From Phyllobacteriaceae bacterium (lineage in GTDB: Bacteria; Pseudomonadota; Alphaproteobacteria; Rhizobiales; Rhizobiaceae), in contig PAPF01000013.1 of NCBI GenBank assembly GCA_002708825.1, positions 277,350 to 341,349 of the forward strand: a DNA stretch of 64,000 bases, in the 5' to 3' direction. Below are positions 43,717 through 52,476 of this stretch, one piece after another. Position 1 is the first letter of the stretch. Every line of letters starts with the position of its first letter. Under the pieces are notes generated by a model, which saw nothing but the letters and a program-made list of their open reading frames with translations, did no database searches and was not told the DNA's origin. Both the position numbers and the translations under genes were made by a program.

Positions 43717-44727
43717 TTACTCGGCCGGTGCATGGGCGCCGGTCGCGGCGGCCTTGCCGTCGATCTTCGCGCGGTATTCGCTGTAGGCGGCGTTGAGCAT
43801 GTCCTCGTCGCGGTACTGCGGCACCCAGCCCAGGTCCCGCTCGCCCTTCGACACGTCGAGAATGCATTCCTCGTCGGCGATCAGGTATTGCTCCGGGTCC
43901 ATCAACGGCATGTTGACAAGGTCGAGCAGGTCCAGCGTGCGCTTCACCGCCCAGCCGGGCGTCGGCAGCAGGATGGACTTCGAACCCGCATGGCGGATCA
44001 GGTCGCCCAGCAGTTTGCGCACCGGCGGCGGGTTGAGCGAACCGAGATTGTAGGCCTCGTTCGGCACGCCCGCCTTCCATGCCAGGCGCGCCGCTTCCGC
44101 GCAGTCGAACACCGAGATGAACTGGTAGGGATTGCGCCCGGAACCGATCATCGGGACCGGCAGGTTGAGGTCGATCAGCCTGAACAGCTTGGACAGGATG
44201 CCGAGCCGCCCGGGACCGATGATGAGGCGCGGCCTGAACAGCGAGATGTTCATGCCCCGCTCGCGCCACTCATGCGCCACCAGTTCCGTCTTCCATTTCG
44301 AAAGCCCGTACTCGCCCAGCGGCGCGACAGGATGATCCTCCGTCATCGGCGTCTGGACCGTGTGGCCATAGATCATGTCGGTGGTGAAATGGACCAGGTT
44401 GGGTGCCCCTGCCGTGTCCATCGCCTCGATGATGTTGATCGTCCCGTGGTAGTTGACCGGGAAGAAGAAATCGTGGAGCTTCGCGCGCACCTGGATTGGC
44501 GACAGCATCTTGGCCGACAGGTTGTAGACCATGTCGTCGGCATGGATGCCGAGATCGGTCAGGTCCTGCGGGTTTGTCACGTCGCACTGGACGAAGCGCG
44601 CCTGCGCATAATGCGGCAGGTTCGACTTCACGATGTCGGCAACGATGACCTCCTCGCCGTCGGCGATCAGCTTGGGCGCCAGGTGGCGGCCGACAAAACC
44701 GTCACCGCCAATAATGATGTGTCTCAT
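43717..44727 (-). CDS. Extended SDR, NAD-dependent epimerase/dehydratase family
   Basis: 336 residues from the ATG at 44727, which overlaps the preceding stop as ATGA. The Rossmann start 'HIIIGGDGFVGRHLAPKLIADG' and the catalytic 'YGLSKWKTE' (Tyr-x-x-x-Lys) are present; 'FTTDMIYGHTVQTP' and 'RPRLIIGPGRLG' match sugar-nucleotide or lipid-linked sugar epimerases. It could provide the reductase/epimerase step that follows the DprE1-like oxidase, as DprE2 does in mycobacteria, though DprE2 is a classical SDR and this is an extended one. Confidence 0.82.
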   Translation of the reverse strand: MRHIIIGGDGFVGRHLAPKLIADGEEVIVADIVKSNLPHYAQARFVQCDVTNPQDLTDLGIHADDMVYNLSAKMLSPIQVRAKLHDFFFPVNYHGTINIIEAMDTAGAPNLVHFTTDMIYGHTVQTPMTEDHPVAPLGEYGLSKWKTELVAHEWRERGMNISLFRPRLIIGPGRLGILSKLFRLIDLNLPVPMIGSGRNPYQFISVFDCAEAARLAWKAGVPNEAYNLGSLNPPPVRKLLGDLIRHAGSKSILLPTPGWAVKRTLDLLDLVNMPLMDPEQYLIADEECILDVSKGERDLGWVPQYRDEDMLNAAYSEYRAKIDGKAAATGAHAPAE

Positions 44728-45161
44728 CGGGTCAGCTCGCTTGTCTGGATGGTTGTCTGGTTTGCTTGCGCGATTTTCTCGGCGGGGCGTTCGCGCCCGC
44801 TCTGGGCGATCAGCACCGTGCCGATACAGATGAACCCGATCCCGGCGATGCGCAGCGCGTTCAGGTCCTCGCGGAAGACGTAGTAGGCGAACACCGCCAC
44901 CGCGACATAGGCCAGGCTCAGGAAGGGATAGGCGAAGGAGAGTTCCACCTTCGACAGCACGTAGAGGTGCGAGGCCATGGAGATGACGAACACGCACAGT
45001 CCGAAGAAGATCCACGGGCTGAAGACGATCTGCAGCAGCTTCAGCACCGGATTGACCGCGGCAAACGACAATTCGCCAAGTTGCATCATGCCGTATTTCA
45101 GCATCAGCTGTGCTGCGGCATTGGTCATGACCGTAAACAGGATGAAGGGTATGTATTTCAT
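44724..45161 (-). CDS. Small EamA/ArnE-F-like lipid-linked sugar transporter
   Basis: 145 residues with four membrane helices (YIPFILFTVMTNAAAQLMLKYG, IFFGLCVFVISMASHLYVLS, AYPFLSLAYVAVAVFAYYVF, IAGIGFICIGTVLIA). The size and the 'A..YPFLSL.Y' segment match the ArnE/ArnF group of the SMR/EamA superfamily, which flips undecaprenyl-phosphate-linked aminoarabinose. It overlaps the SDR gene by 4 bases. In this operon it probably flips a polyprenyl-phosphate pentose to the periplasm. Confidence 0.8.
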   Translation of the reverse strand: MKYIPFILFTVMTNAAAQLMLKYGMMQLGELSFAAVNPVLKLLQIVFSPWIFFGLCVFVISMASHLYVLSKVELSFAYPFLSLAYVAVAVFAYYVFREDLNALRIAGIGFICIGTVLIAQSGRERPAEKIAQANQTTIQTSELTR

Positions 45162-45264
45162 GGCATGATCCCCGTCTGCTTACCGTTTAGCAAAGGCTGA
45201 ATAATATTTCGTGAATTCAGTGACTTGTAAGATTGTACGGAATCGGTTTGCGAACTGTTCATCA

Positions 45265-46617
45265 TCATTCCGCCGCCTCCCGCACCGAACCGGCGCACGG
45301 CAGGCGCAGCGCGGTGCGCCGCCAGAAATCCGAGATGAAGGCGGGGTCGCGCATCGCTTCCAGTTCCTGCCAGCCGGGGAATGAGGCCGCGAAGGTCTCC
45401 GGCGCCATGCGGGCATCCTTGTAGGGATTGACGGCCCCGCCCGCCTCCAGCGTGATCCGGTCCAGTTCATCGAGGAGTGCCAGTGTCCCCCTCCCGCGAT
45501 TGGGGAAGTCCAGCGTCAGCGTGTAGCCGGGCCGCGCGAATGACAGGATTCCCCGCGGAGCCATGGCACCGAACCGCTTGAGCACCGTCAGGAACGACCC
45601 CTGTCCGGCATCGCGCGCAGCCTTGAGCATGGCCGGCACGGTTTCGCGCGCCGCTTCGCATGGAATGACGCTCTGATGCTGAAAGAGCCCGCCCGGCCCG
45701 TAGAGCCTGTTCCAGTGGCCGACCGCATCCAGCGGATAGAAGTAGGACCGCCAGCCGGTGATGTTTTCCCGACCTGCCTTGCGCACCTGCGCGGTATGGT
45801 AGGCGCGGTTGAACAACGCAAGGAATGGCCGGTTGAGCACCGTGACCGGCGGCTGGAAGGGGACTGAAAGGCGCGGCCTGCGGATGGTGCCGTCCAGGTT
45901 GCCGTTGGCGGCGTGGTTGCCGGCGAGCAGGACGCCCCGCCCCGCCTTTCGGCCGCTGGCCATCTGGTCGATCCAGGCCACGGCATATTCGTTACCCGCG
46001 TCTGCCTCTTCCGCCACGTCGAAATAGGCATCGAGAGAGGCAAACGGCGTCACCGTTTCGGCGATGTCGAGGGAAGCCACGCGCATCATGCGGATGCGTG
46101 CTGTCAGGATCAGGCCGGTCAGGCCCATCCCGCCGACCGTCGCGCGGAACAGCGCAGCGTTGTCCTGCGCCGAGCACGTCAGCATGCCGCGATCGGAACG
46201 CACGAGCACCAGGCTCTCGACATGCGCGCCGAAGCTGCCGCGAAGGTGATGGTTCTTGCCGTGGACGTCATTGGCGATGGCGCCGCCCAGCGTCACGAAC
46301 TGGGTTCCCGGCGTGACCGGGAGAAACCATCCATGCGGCGCGCAATGTGCAATGATCTCGGCGAGCGTTGCGCCCGCCTCCGCTTCCAGCAGGCCGGAGC
46401 CGGGATCGAAAGCGAGGATCCGGGCCTGCGGCCGCATGGCAGCCAGAAGGCCGCTGTCATTGTGGCAGCTATCGCCATAGGAACGGCCATTGCCGAAGGC
46501 CAGCAAGCCGCCCGGCCCGGCCCCGCCCGAGTCGAGAAGCGCCTGCGCGGCCGCAGCGCCGATTGCGCGGCGACTGCTCTTGCGTATGCGGCCGAAGCTC
46601 TGGAAGTCGCTGCTCAT
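45265..46617 (-). CDS. DprE1-like FAD-dependent oxidoreductase
   Basis: 450 residues from the ATG at 46617 that overlaps the UbiA stop (ATGA). The FAD-binding region 'FGNGRSYGDSCHNDSG' and 'VTPGTQFVTLGGAIANDVHGKNHH' are those of DprE1, the decaprenyl-phosphoryl-ribose 2'-epimerase oxidase; the C-terminus has 'DFPNRGRGTLALLDELDRITLEAGGAVNPYKDARM' in part. It would oxidise the 2'-hydroxyl of a polyprenyl-phosphoryl pentose. The gene is followed by 103 bases with a small AT-rich inverted repeat (CTGAAT 45197 / ATTCAG 45215) before the transporter gene. Confidence 0.85.
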   Translation of the reverse strand: MSSDFQSFGRIRKSSRRAIGAAAAQALLDSGGAGPGGLLAFGNGRSYGDSCHNDSGLLAAMRPQARILAFDPGSGLLEAEAGATLAEIIAHCAPHGWFLPVTPGTQFVTLGGAIANDVHGKNHHLRGSFGAHVESLVLVRSDRGMLTCSAQDNAALFRATVGGMGLTGLILTARIRMMRVASLDIAETVTPFASLDAYFDVAEEADAGNEYAVAWIDQMASGRKAGRGVLLAGNHAANGNLDGTIRRPRLSVPFQPPVTVLNRPFLALFNRAYHTAQVRKAGRENITGWRSYFYPLDAVGHWNRLYGPGGLFQHQSVIPCEAARETVPAMLKAARDAGQGSFLTVLKRFGAMAPRGILSFARPGYTLTLDFPNRGRGTLALLDELDRITLEAGGAVNPYKDARMAPETFAASFPGWQELEAMRDPAFISDFWRRTALRLPCAGSVREAAE

Positions 46618-48065
46618 GCCCATGGGCCGGCCCACACCGCGATGAGGAGCATCATTGCGCCGAGCCCCGCCATCATCTGGCTGCGCCAGTCGCGCATGAT
46701 GAACACGACCGGGTCCTCATGCATCTCGCCGCGCCGGGCGAGAACCCAGATGCGAAGGATGATGTAGAGCACCAGCGGCGCCAGTGGCCAGATCAGCCAG
46801 GGCGTTGCATACATCGCCTTGACCGCATCGGAATCGATGTAGAGGGCCAGAACGAGCACGGCGGCGAAACCCGCGCCGAGTCCGGCCTGCGAGATGACCT
46901 CGAAATCCTCGCGCCGGTAGCCGCGCCCGGCAAGCCGCTTGCCTTCCTCGATATCGGTGTCCTTCAGTTCCACGAAGCGTTTCACCAGGGCGAGCGAAAG
47001 GAAGAAGAAGACGGAGAAGGCGAGCAGCCAGAAGGAAACGCCGGTTCCGGTGGCAGCCGCGCCGGCAAGGATACGCACCGTATAGAGTCCGGCCAGCGTC
47101 AGCACGTCGATCAGCAGCATCCGCTTGAGCGCGAGCGAATAGGCCGTGGTGGCGATCAGGTAGCCACCGAGGACAAGCCAGAACAACGGATCGAGCAGGC
47201 TTGCCGCGCCCACGGCCACGGCAAGCAGCACGGCAACGGATTTCAGTCCGAAGGGAATCGAGAGCGCCCCGGAGGCGAACGGCCGGTTGCGCTTCGTGGC
47301 ATGCTGCCTGTCCAGCGGCAGGTCGAAAAAGTCATTGATGATGTAGATGGCGGATGCCGTCGCGGAAAAGGCCACAAAGGCAACGAGGCATTGCAGCACC
47401 ATCTCCGCGTTGAAATACTCGTGACTGAGGATGACCGGCACGGCGATCAGCGTGTTCTTGAGCCACTGGTGGACGCGCAGCATCTTGACGACCGTGCGCC
47501 GGCCGGTCTTCGGTTTCCCGATGAGGTCCGCATTGTGGTCACGCGCCCATTGCCCCGCGGCGCGGTCAGGTGCCACGACAATGGCCTGCCGCGCGGCATC
47601 GAAAATGTGCAGATCGGGCCGCGAGTTGCCGGCGTAGTCGAAACCGGCTTCGCCGTAGTGCTCGATCAGCAGCTTCCGCTTGCGCGCGGCCGTGAGATTG
47701 ACACCGTTTTCCGTTGCATGAACGGCATCGAACAGACCCAGATGCACGGCAATGGCCTCGGCGAAAGGCCGTGGCGAACCCGTTGCGAGAATGATCCTGC
47801 GTCCCTTCGCCCGTTCCTGGCGGATGCGCTCGACGACGGCTTGGCGATAGGGCAGCGTGGTCGCATCGAGAACCACGCGCGAGGCGATTTCCTGTTTCAG
47901 CCGCGCCGGACCGCCAGAGACAACCCAAAGCGGCACCAGGAAGAGATAGAGCGGATTCCGGCGCAGCAACAGGAACAGGCCTTCCCAAAGAAGGTCCGTC
48001 GCGATCAGCGTTCCGTCCAGATCAATTGCCAGCGGTATCGTGACCGCTTCACTACGCGCATCCAT
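46614..48065 (-). CDS. HAD-UbiA fusion: polyprenyl-phosphate phosphoribosyltransferase-like
   Basis: 483 residues. Residues ~10-200 form a HAD phosphatase domain with DLDGTLIATD, 'LATGSPRPFAEAIA' and 'YAGNSRPDLHIF'. Residues ~205-483 are a UbiA-type prenyltransferase with the Asp-rich motif 'NDFFDLPLDRQHATKRNRPFASG' and a second Asp loop 'VELKDTDIEEGKRLAGRGYR'. This fusion matches the decaprenyl-phosphate phosphoribosyltransferase family (Rv3806c; NoeC of Azorhizobium) in which the HAD part can remove the 5-phosphate of the product. It is the first gene of the operon; its promoter lies in 48066-48261. Confidence 0.85.
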   Translation of the reverse strand: MDARSEAVTIPLAIDLDGTLIATDLLWEGLFLLLRRNPLYLFLVPLWVVSGGPARLKQEIASRVVLDATTLPYRQAVVERIRQERAKGRRIILATGSPRPFAEAIAVHLGLFDAVHATENGVNLTAARKRKLLIEHYGEAGFDYAGNSRPDLHIFDAARQAIVVAPDRAAGQWARDHNADLIGKPKTGRRTVVKMLRVHQWLKNTLIAVPVILSHEYFNAEMVLQCLVAFVAFSATASAIYIINDFFDLPLDRQHATKRNRPFASGALSIPFGLKSVAVLLAVAVGAASLLDPLFWLVLGGYLIATTAYSLALKRMLLIDVLTLAGLYTVRILAGAAATGTGVSFWLLAFSVFFFLSLALVKRFVELKDTDIEEGKRLAGRGYRREDFEVISQAGLGAGFAAVLVLALYIDSDAVKAMYATPWLIWPLAPLVLYIILRIWVLARRGEMHEDPVVFIMRDWRSQMMAGLGAMMLLIAVWAGPWA

Positions 48066-48261
48066 GCCTTGTTCCCCGGAAGTCAGGTGCCGGAGGAGGA
48101 CGCTACGTCATGGTTCGTTAGATCGGCTTAATTTGCCGGCCGCCGGGCAGGACATTGCGGTTGTTTCGACTGCCACGGTCAATGTGCGGTTAATCCGCAA
48201 GGTAGAATGCAGCAGATCGCGCATGGCTTCCCCGCCAGGCGCGATCCTGAGTTGCAGGCGG

Positions 48262-48525
48262 TTACTTGAAAACCGCCTTGCCGTTGGAGATCTCGATCGT
48301 CTCATTGCCCGTGAGCGCCTCGCGGTCGCCATTGGGCAGTGTCAGGAAACAGCCGTTCGGGCAGATCGACACCGTCTCGCCGGCGGCCACCGAGAGTTCA
48401 CTCTTGCTGGCACCTTCCGAAACGATGAGCGTGCGCGGGTCGCCGTCCTTGTTGGTGAGGCTCGCGGCAAGGGCGGGAGACGCCGTGCCGGCAAGGAGGA
48501 GTGTCGCGATGATCAGTTTCTTCAT
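48262..48525 (-). CDS. Small periplasmic protein
   Basis: 87 residues; ATG at 48525 with CAGGA upstream. A signal peptide (MKKLIIATLLLAGTASPALA) is followed by a ~67-residue beta-rich protein with two cysteines in 'SICPNGCFLTLPNGD' that could form a disulfide or bind a metal. Related short proteins occur in alphaproteobacteria without known function. It stands alone between the glycan operon promoter and the mechanosensitive channel gene. Confidence 0.7.
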   Translation of the reverse strand: MKKLIIATLLLAGTASPALAASLTNKDGDPRTLIVSEGASKSELSVAAGETVSICPNGCFLTLPNGDREALTGNETIEISNGKAVFK

Positions 48526-48634
48526 TGTCCTGCGGCGCAAGGCCGTCCCTCTTTCTGTTGAGCAGACCACTGCCCTTGGTTCCCGACTATAGCCACCCAA
48601 CCTGAACGGCGGCTGAACGGCAACCGGCGACGGC

Positions 48635-51118
48635 TCAGGCGTTGCCGCCGGGCTTGTTGCTGCCTTCCGGCTTGGCCTCCGGTGGCGCGTCGACGCTGTC
48701 GCCGTTCTCCTGCCTTGGGCGCATCGCTTCGGCGACCGCGCGGATGTCGCCCGGCATGCCGGAACGGATATGGATGTCCTGTTGCGGAAAGGGGATCTCG
48801 ATGCCCGCTTCCTTGAACGCTGCATGGATCGCCATGCGCAGGTCCGTTTCCACCGTCAGGATGTCGAAGACATCGGCCATGTAGACCCTCAGTTCGAAAT
48901 CCAGCGATGAAGCACCGAAGGCGGCGAAATAGACAACCGGCGGCGGATTGCGCAGCACAAGCCTGTGTTCCCCGGCAAGCCGCAGCAGGATGTCCCTGAC
49001 CTCCGCCGGATCGCTGCTGTAGGACACGCCGACGGGGATGTCCACGCGCCCGAGATGGTTGCGATGTGTCCGGTTGCCGACAGCCTGGTTGATGAGATCG
49101 GAATTGGGCAGGATGATGGTCTGCCGCTGGAACGTTTCGATCTCGGTGGCCCGGACGGAGATCTTCTTCACGAGGCCCATGTGCGGCCCGGCCTCGATCC
49201 AGTCGCCGACCTTGAACGGACGTTCGGCCAGCAGGATCAGGCCGGAAACAAAGTTGGACACGATGGTCTGGAGGCCGAAACCGATACCCAGCGAAAGCGC
49301 GCCGGCGACCAGCGCGAGGTTCGACAGGTCGATGCCGGCGACGGATATGCCGATAAGGACAGCCAGCGCCACGCCCAGGTAACCCACTGCCGTGCGAATG
49401 GAGTTGCGCACGCCGGCATCGAAACGGCCACGGCTCAGCACATGCCCGTCGAGCCACCCCTGGAACCACCGCGTGGCGAAATAGGCCAGCAGGAAAACGA
49501 GGACGCCGGTCAGGATGCCGACAAGCGAGAACGACACGTTCCCGACAGTGACTTCGGTGGCAAGGCGGTGCGCCCAAGCCTTGATGTCGGCATACTGGAA
49601 ACCCCATTGCATCAGGATCATCGGCACGCCGATGAGGAGGATGAGGAAGTTGAAGCAGAGGCTTGCCACCAGACCCAGCTGGTCAAGCGTGGCGCTGTCG
49701 CTGCGCCCGGCCCCCGACATGGCGCGGCCGATGAGCGTGCGCTCGAAATTGCCTTCTTCGGCGATGGCCTGGGCAGCCTTGAAGCCGAGATACATGGTGG
49801 CCAGGATCGCGCCGGTGATGACGACCTGCTTGCCGATGAACTGAGCAAAACCGATATAGCCGAGAAGCGATGCTGCGATCGTCAGTCCGCCGAGCAGGAA
49901 CAGCAGGATGCGAACCGGCGCCGGCCAGGGCTTCGTCTTGCCTTCCGCGGACGTTGTCGGATGGATGAACCCGGCGCCCAGGATGATCAGCCCGAGGAGG
50001 ACCGTGGTCGTCAGGCCTTTTGCCACGGTCAGGCTGAGCGGCGACATCATGACGTCGTTGACCGTGTTGAGCACATAGTCCAGCCCGGTGATGACCGCCA
50101 TTGCCGAGGCGATCCAGTAGAGCCGCAGTGCTGGCTTGCTGTCCACCGCAACCAGGCGCCAGGCCGGCGTGGCGGGCTTGAGGACAGCGCGCGCAAGACG
50201 GTTCACGAAAAACACGACACCGGCCATTTCGAAGATCGAGCCAAGGATCCGGTCGATCCCCGAGCGCAGGACCTGGAAGGTGTCGAGCAGGAAATAGGTT
50301 GCCGCCAGAAAGACCCAGAAGGCCACCGTTGGCAGAAGCGTTGACCAGAAAGCCGTGGAAAGGCGGGCGAGATAACCCGGCTCCTCGATGGCCGGATCAG
50401 GCCGGATGACGCGTCCGAAGACCCGGCGCCCGCCGATCATCAGCACAGCCGCGCACAGCAGGGCCAGGAAGGTCGCCGCAAGCACGGAGGGCGCCTTGAA
50501 GGTCGTCACGAAGCGCAGCCAGTTGGAGAAGCTCCACCAGAGCTGCTGCAACTCGCTCTCGAAATCCTCCATCGTCTGTCCGATGAGCCCGTAATCGATC
50601 TCGTATCGGCGGGTCAGGGCCTGGGTGAAGAGATCGCGGCGGATCGTGTTGATCCGGTCGACAAGCCGGTTGGCCGACAGGGAACTGTTTTCCGCCCGGC
50701 CGAGCAGTTCGTTGATGGCGGATTTTTCCGCGAGCAGCCGGTTGCGTTCCTCGGTCACGCCCGCGGCTTCCGGCGGCTGCCCGTCCGCTGGCGGCTGGCC
50801 CAATTGCTCCAGTCTTGCATTGATCTCGGACAGCCGGGGCCGGAAGGCGACGGACTCGTTGAGAAGGTCGCGGGCAGCCTTCTCGGCTTTCAATTGCAGC
50901 TCGACCAGCGCGCTGTCGTTGTCATTGACGGCATCGATCGAGGCGTTCAGGTCCTCGACCGACTTGATCAGGTCTTCGATGACCGGACGTTTCTCCGGAA
51001 GGATGCCGGTGTCATCGCCTTGAGCAAGGACAGGATGGCTGCCCGCGGCCAGCAGGAGCATGGCGATGAGGCCAAGCAGGAAACCACGGATGGCACTCCG
51101 GTTGATCGTCAACGGCAT
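48635..51118 (-). CDS. Large mechanosensitive channel (MscS family, DUF3772-containing)
   Basis: 827 residues from the ATG at 51118. A signal sequence (FLLGLIAMLLLAAGSHPVLAQ) and a periplasmic coiled-coil region (~35-170, DUF3772-like) precede about eleven membrane helices and the conserved MscS core: 'NLALVAGALSLGIGFGLQTIVSNFVSGLILLAERPFKVGDWIE' in part, then the cytosolic beta domain 'ETFQRQTIILPNSDLINQAVGN'. It opens under membrane tension to release solutes during hypo-osmotic shock. The C-terminus is a disordered acidic tail. The next gene upstream on this strand, the nitroreductase, ends 22 bases before. Confidence 0.9.
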   Translation of the reverse strand: MPLTINRSAIRGFLLGLIAMLLLAAGSHPVLAQGDDTGILPEKRPVIEDLIKSVEDLNASIDAVNDNDSALVELQLKAEKAARDLLNESVAFRPRLSEINARLEQLGQPPADGQPPEAAGVTEERNRLLAEKSAINELLGRAENSSLSANRLVDRINTIRRDLFTQALTRRYEIDYGLIGQTMEDFESELQQLWWSFSNWLRFVTTFKAPSVLAATFLALLCAAVLMIGGRRVFGRVIRPDPAIEEPGYLARLSTAFWSTLLPTVAFWVFLAATYFLLDTFQVLRSGIDRILGSIFEMAGVVFFVNRLARAVLKPATPAWRLVAVDSKPALRLYWIASAMAVITGLDYVLNTVNDVMMSPLSLTVAKGLTTTVLLGLIILGAGFIHPTTSAEGKTKPWPAPVRILLFLLGGLTIAASLLGYIGFAQFIGKQVVITGAILATMYLGFKAAQAIAEEGNFERTLIGRAMSGAGRSDSATLDQLGLVASLCFNFLILLIGVPMILMQWGFQYADIKAWAHRLATEVTVGNVSFSLVGILTGVLVFLLAYFATRWFQGWLDGHVLSRGRFDAGVRNSIRTAVGYLGVALAVLIGISVAGIDLSNLALVAGALSLGIGFGLQTIVSNFVSGLILLAERPFKVGDWIEAGPHMGLVKKISVRATEIETFQRQTIILPNSDLINQAVGNRTHRNHLGRVDIPVGVSYSSDPAEVRDILLRLAGEHRLVLRNPPPVVYFAAFGASSLDFELRVYMADVFDILTVETDLRMAIHAAFKEAGIEIPFPQQDIHIRSGMPGDIRAVAEAMRPRQENGDSVDAPPEAKPEGSNKPGGNA

Positions 51119-51140
51119 CTGGCCCCCGTGTCCCATGTGA

Positions 51141-51851
51141 CTAGTCCAGGAAGACCGCCCAGTCTTCCAGAGGTGCCCGTTCCGTCCGCAACCGGTTCTC
51201 GGGCTTCTGTTCGTCCTCGTAGCCCAGGGCGATTCCGCAGACAACGACCTCGTTGTCCGGAATGCCGAGCAGGGGCCGGATCTGCTTGTGATAAGGCGCG
51301 AACGCCGCCTGCGGACAGGTATGCAACCCCCTGCCCCGCGCCGCGATCATGACGTTCTCGATGAACATGCCCAGATCAAGCCATGAACCGCGCTCAAGCC
51401 TGCGGTCGATGGTCACGATCATGCCGACGGGGGCATCGAAGAAGGTGAAGTTGCGGTCGTGCTGGGCACGCATCTTCTCCACGTCCCTGCGGCCGATGCC
51501 GAGCAGGCCGTAAAGCGCGAAGCCGACGCTGCGCCGCCGCGTGAGATAGGGCTCGAAGAACTGGTCGGGATAGTACTTGTACTCGTCCCACTCTGCCTTC
51601 TCGGCACGGATTCCCGAATTCAGGATGGCATCGGAAACCGCCTGCTTGGTCCGGCCTGTCGTGACATAGACCTTCCAGGGTTGCATGTTCGTGCCCGAGG
51701 GAGCGCGCGCCGAAACCTCCAGGATCTCCCTGACCGTCTCGTCCGGAACGGCGTCGGGAAGGAAGGCCCGGACCGAACGTCGCGACGCGATCGCGCTGTC
51801 GACGACGGCTGTCTCATCGACCGTCAGTTTCTGGCGGTGCGGTGCATTCAT
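51141..51851 (-). CDS. Nitroreductase family protein
   Basis: 236 residues from the ATG at 51851. The FMN-binding start 'SAIASRRSVRAFLPDAVPDETVREILE' and 'RAPSGTNMQPWKVYVTTG' are family features, with 'GMFIENVMIAARGRGLHTCPQAAF' and 'VVCGIALGYED' later. It is a soluble NAD(P)H-dependent FMN oxidoreductase of unknown substrate. It lies 22 bases before the channel gene and could share its transcript; the 170 bases upstream (51852-52021) separate it from the tryptophan operon's last gene. Confidence 0.88.
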   Translation of the reverse strand: MNAPHRQKLTVDETAVVDSAIASRRSVRAFLPDAVPDETVREILEVSARAPSGTNMQPWKVYVTTGRTKQAVSDAILNSGIRAEKAEWDEYKYYPDQFFEPYLTRRRSVGFALYGLLGIGRRDVEKMRAQHDRNFTFFDAPVGMIVTIDRRLERGSWLDLGMFIENVMIAARGRGLHTCPQAAFAPYHKQIRPLLGIPDNEVVVCGIALGYEDEQKPENRLRTERAPLEDWAVFLD

Positions 51852-52021
51852 CGGAAGGACTCTCCGTTTCAAAACAGGTTGCCTGGCAAGCGCATCGCCG
51901 GACTCATCTTCTTTTTCACATGATTGCCGGCATCCCGCAATCACAACGGAAAGCGAAATGCGAAGCGACGGCTTGGACCATCCGGTCCCGCGGCCCATGC
52001 CGTCCCTGGTCCGGATCGCTG

Positions 52022-52429
52022 TCAGGCCCGGTGACGGTCGATCTGCGCCGTTGCCTCGATCTCGACAAGCGCCTCGTCTTCCACCAGTCCCGCCACCACG
52101 ATCATCGACATGGCCGGAAAATGGCGTCCGAAAACGTCGCGATAGGCCGCACCGACCTCCGCCTGGCGCTCCAGATACTCCCTCTTGTCGACAACGAACC
52201 ATGTCAGGCGCGTGACATCCGCGGCCACGCCGCCCGCAGCCTCGACGATCTCGACGATATTGGCGAGCGCCTGGCGCATCTGTCCGACGAAATCGTGCGA
52301 AACGAACCGCTTGTCCGCGTTCCACCCGATCTGCCCCCCGATATAGAGCGCGCCGTCCCTTGTCAGCATGCCATTGGCATAGCCCTTGGCAGGCAGCCAG
52401 GATTCCGGCTGTATCGTTCGATGGGTCAC
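52022..52429 (-). CDS. RidA family protein
   Basis: 135 residues from a GTG at 52429 that has a strong GGAGGAAG 7 bases upstream; an ATG at 52480 overlapping the kynureninase stop is in frame but would add a 17-residue Arg-rich leader. The sequence has 'KGYANGMLTRDGALYIGGQIGWN' and 'EIEATAQIDR', matching RidA/YjgF proteins, which hydrolyse reactive enamine or imine intermediates made by PLP enzymes. In this operon it may protect kynureninase chemistry or hydrolyse an aminated ring-opened intermediate. Last gene of the tryptophan operon. Confidence 0.85.
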   Translation of the reverse strand: MTHRTIQPESWLPAKGYANGMLTRDGALYIGGQIGWNADKRFVSHDFVGQMRQALANIVEIVEAAGGVAADVTRLTWFVVDKREYLERQAEVGAAYRDVFGRHFPAMSMIVVAGLVEDEALVEIEATAQIDRHRA

Positions 52430-52476
52430 GCGTCTTCCTCCATCCCTTTGCGGGCCCGGTCTTCCCCGGTCCGGCT

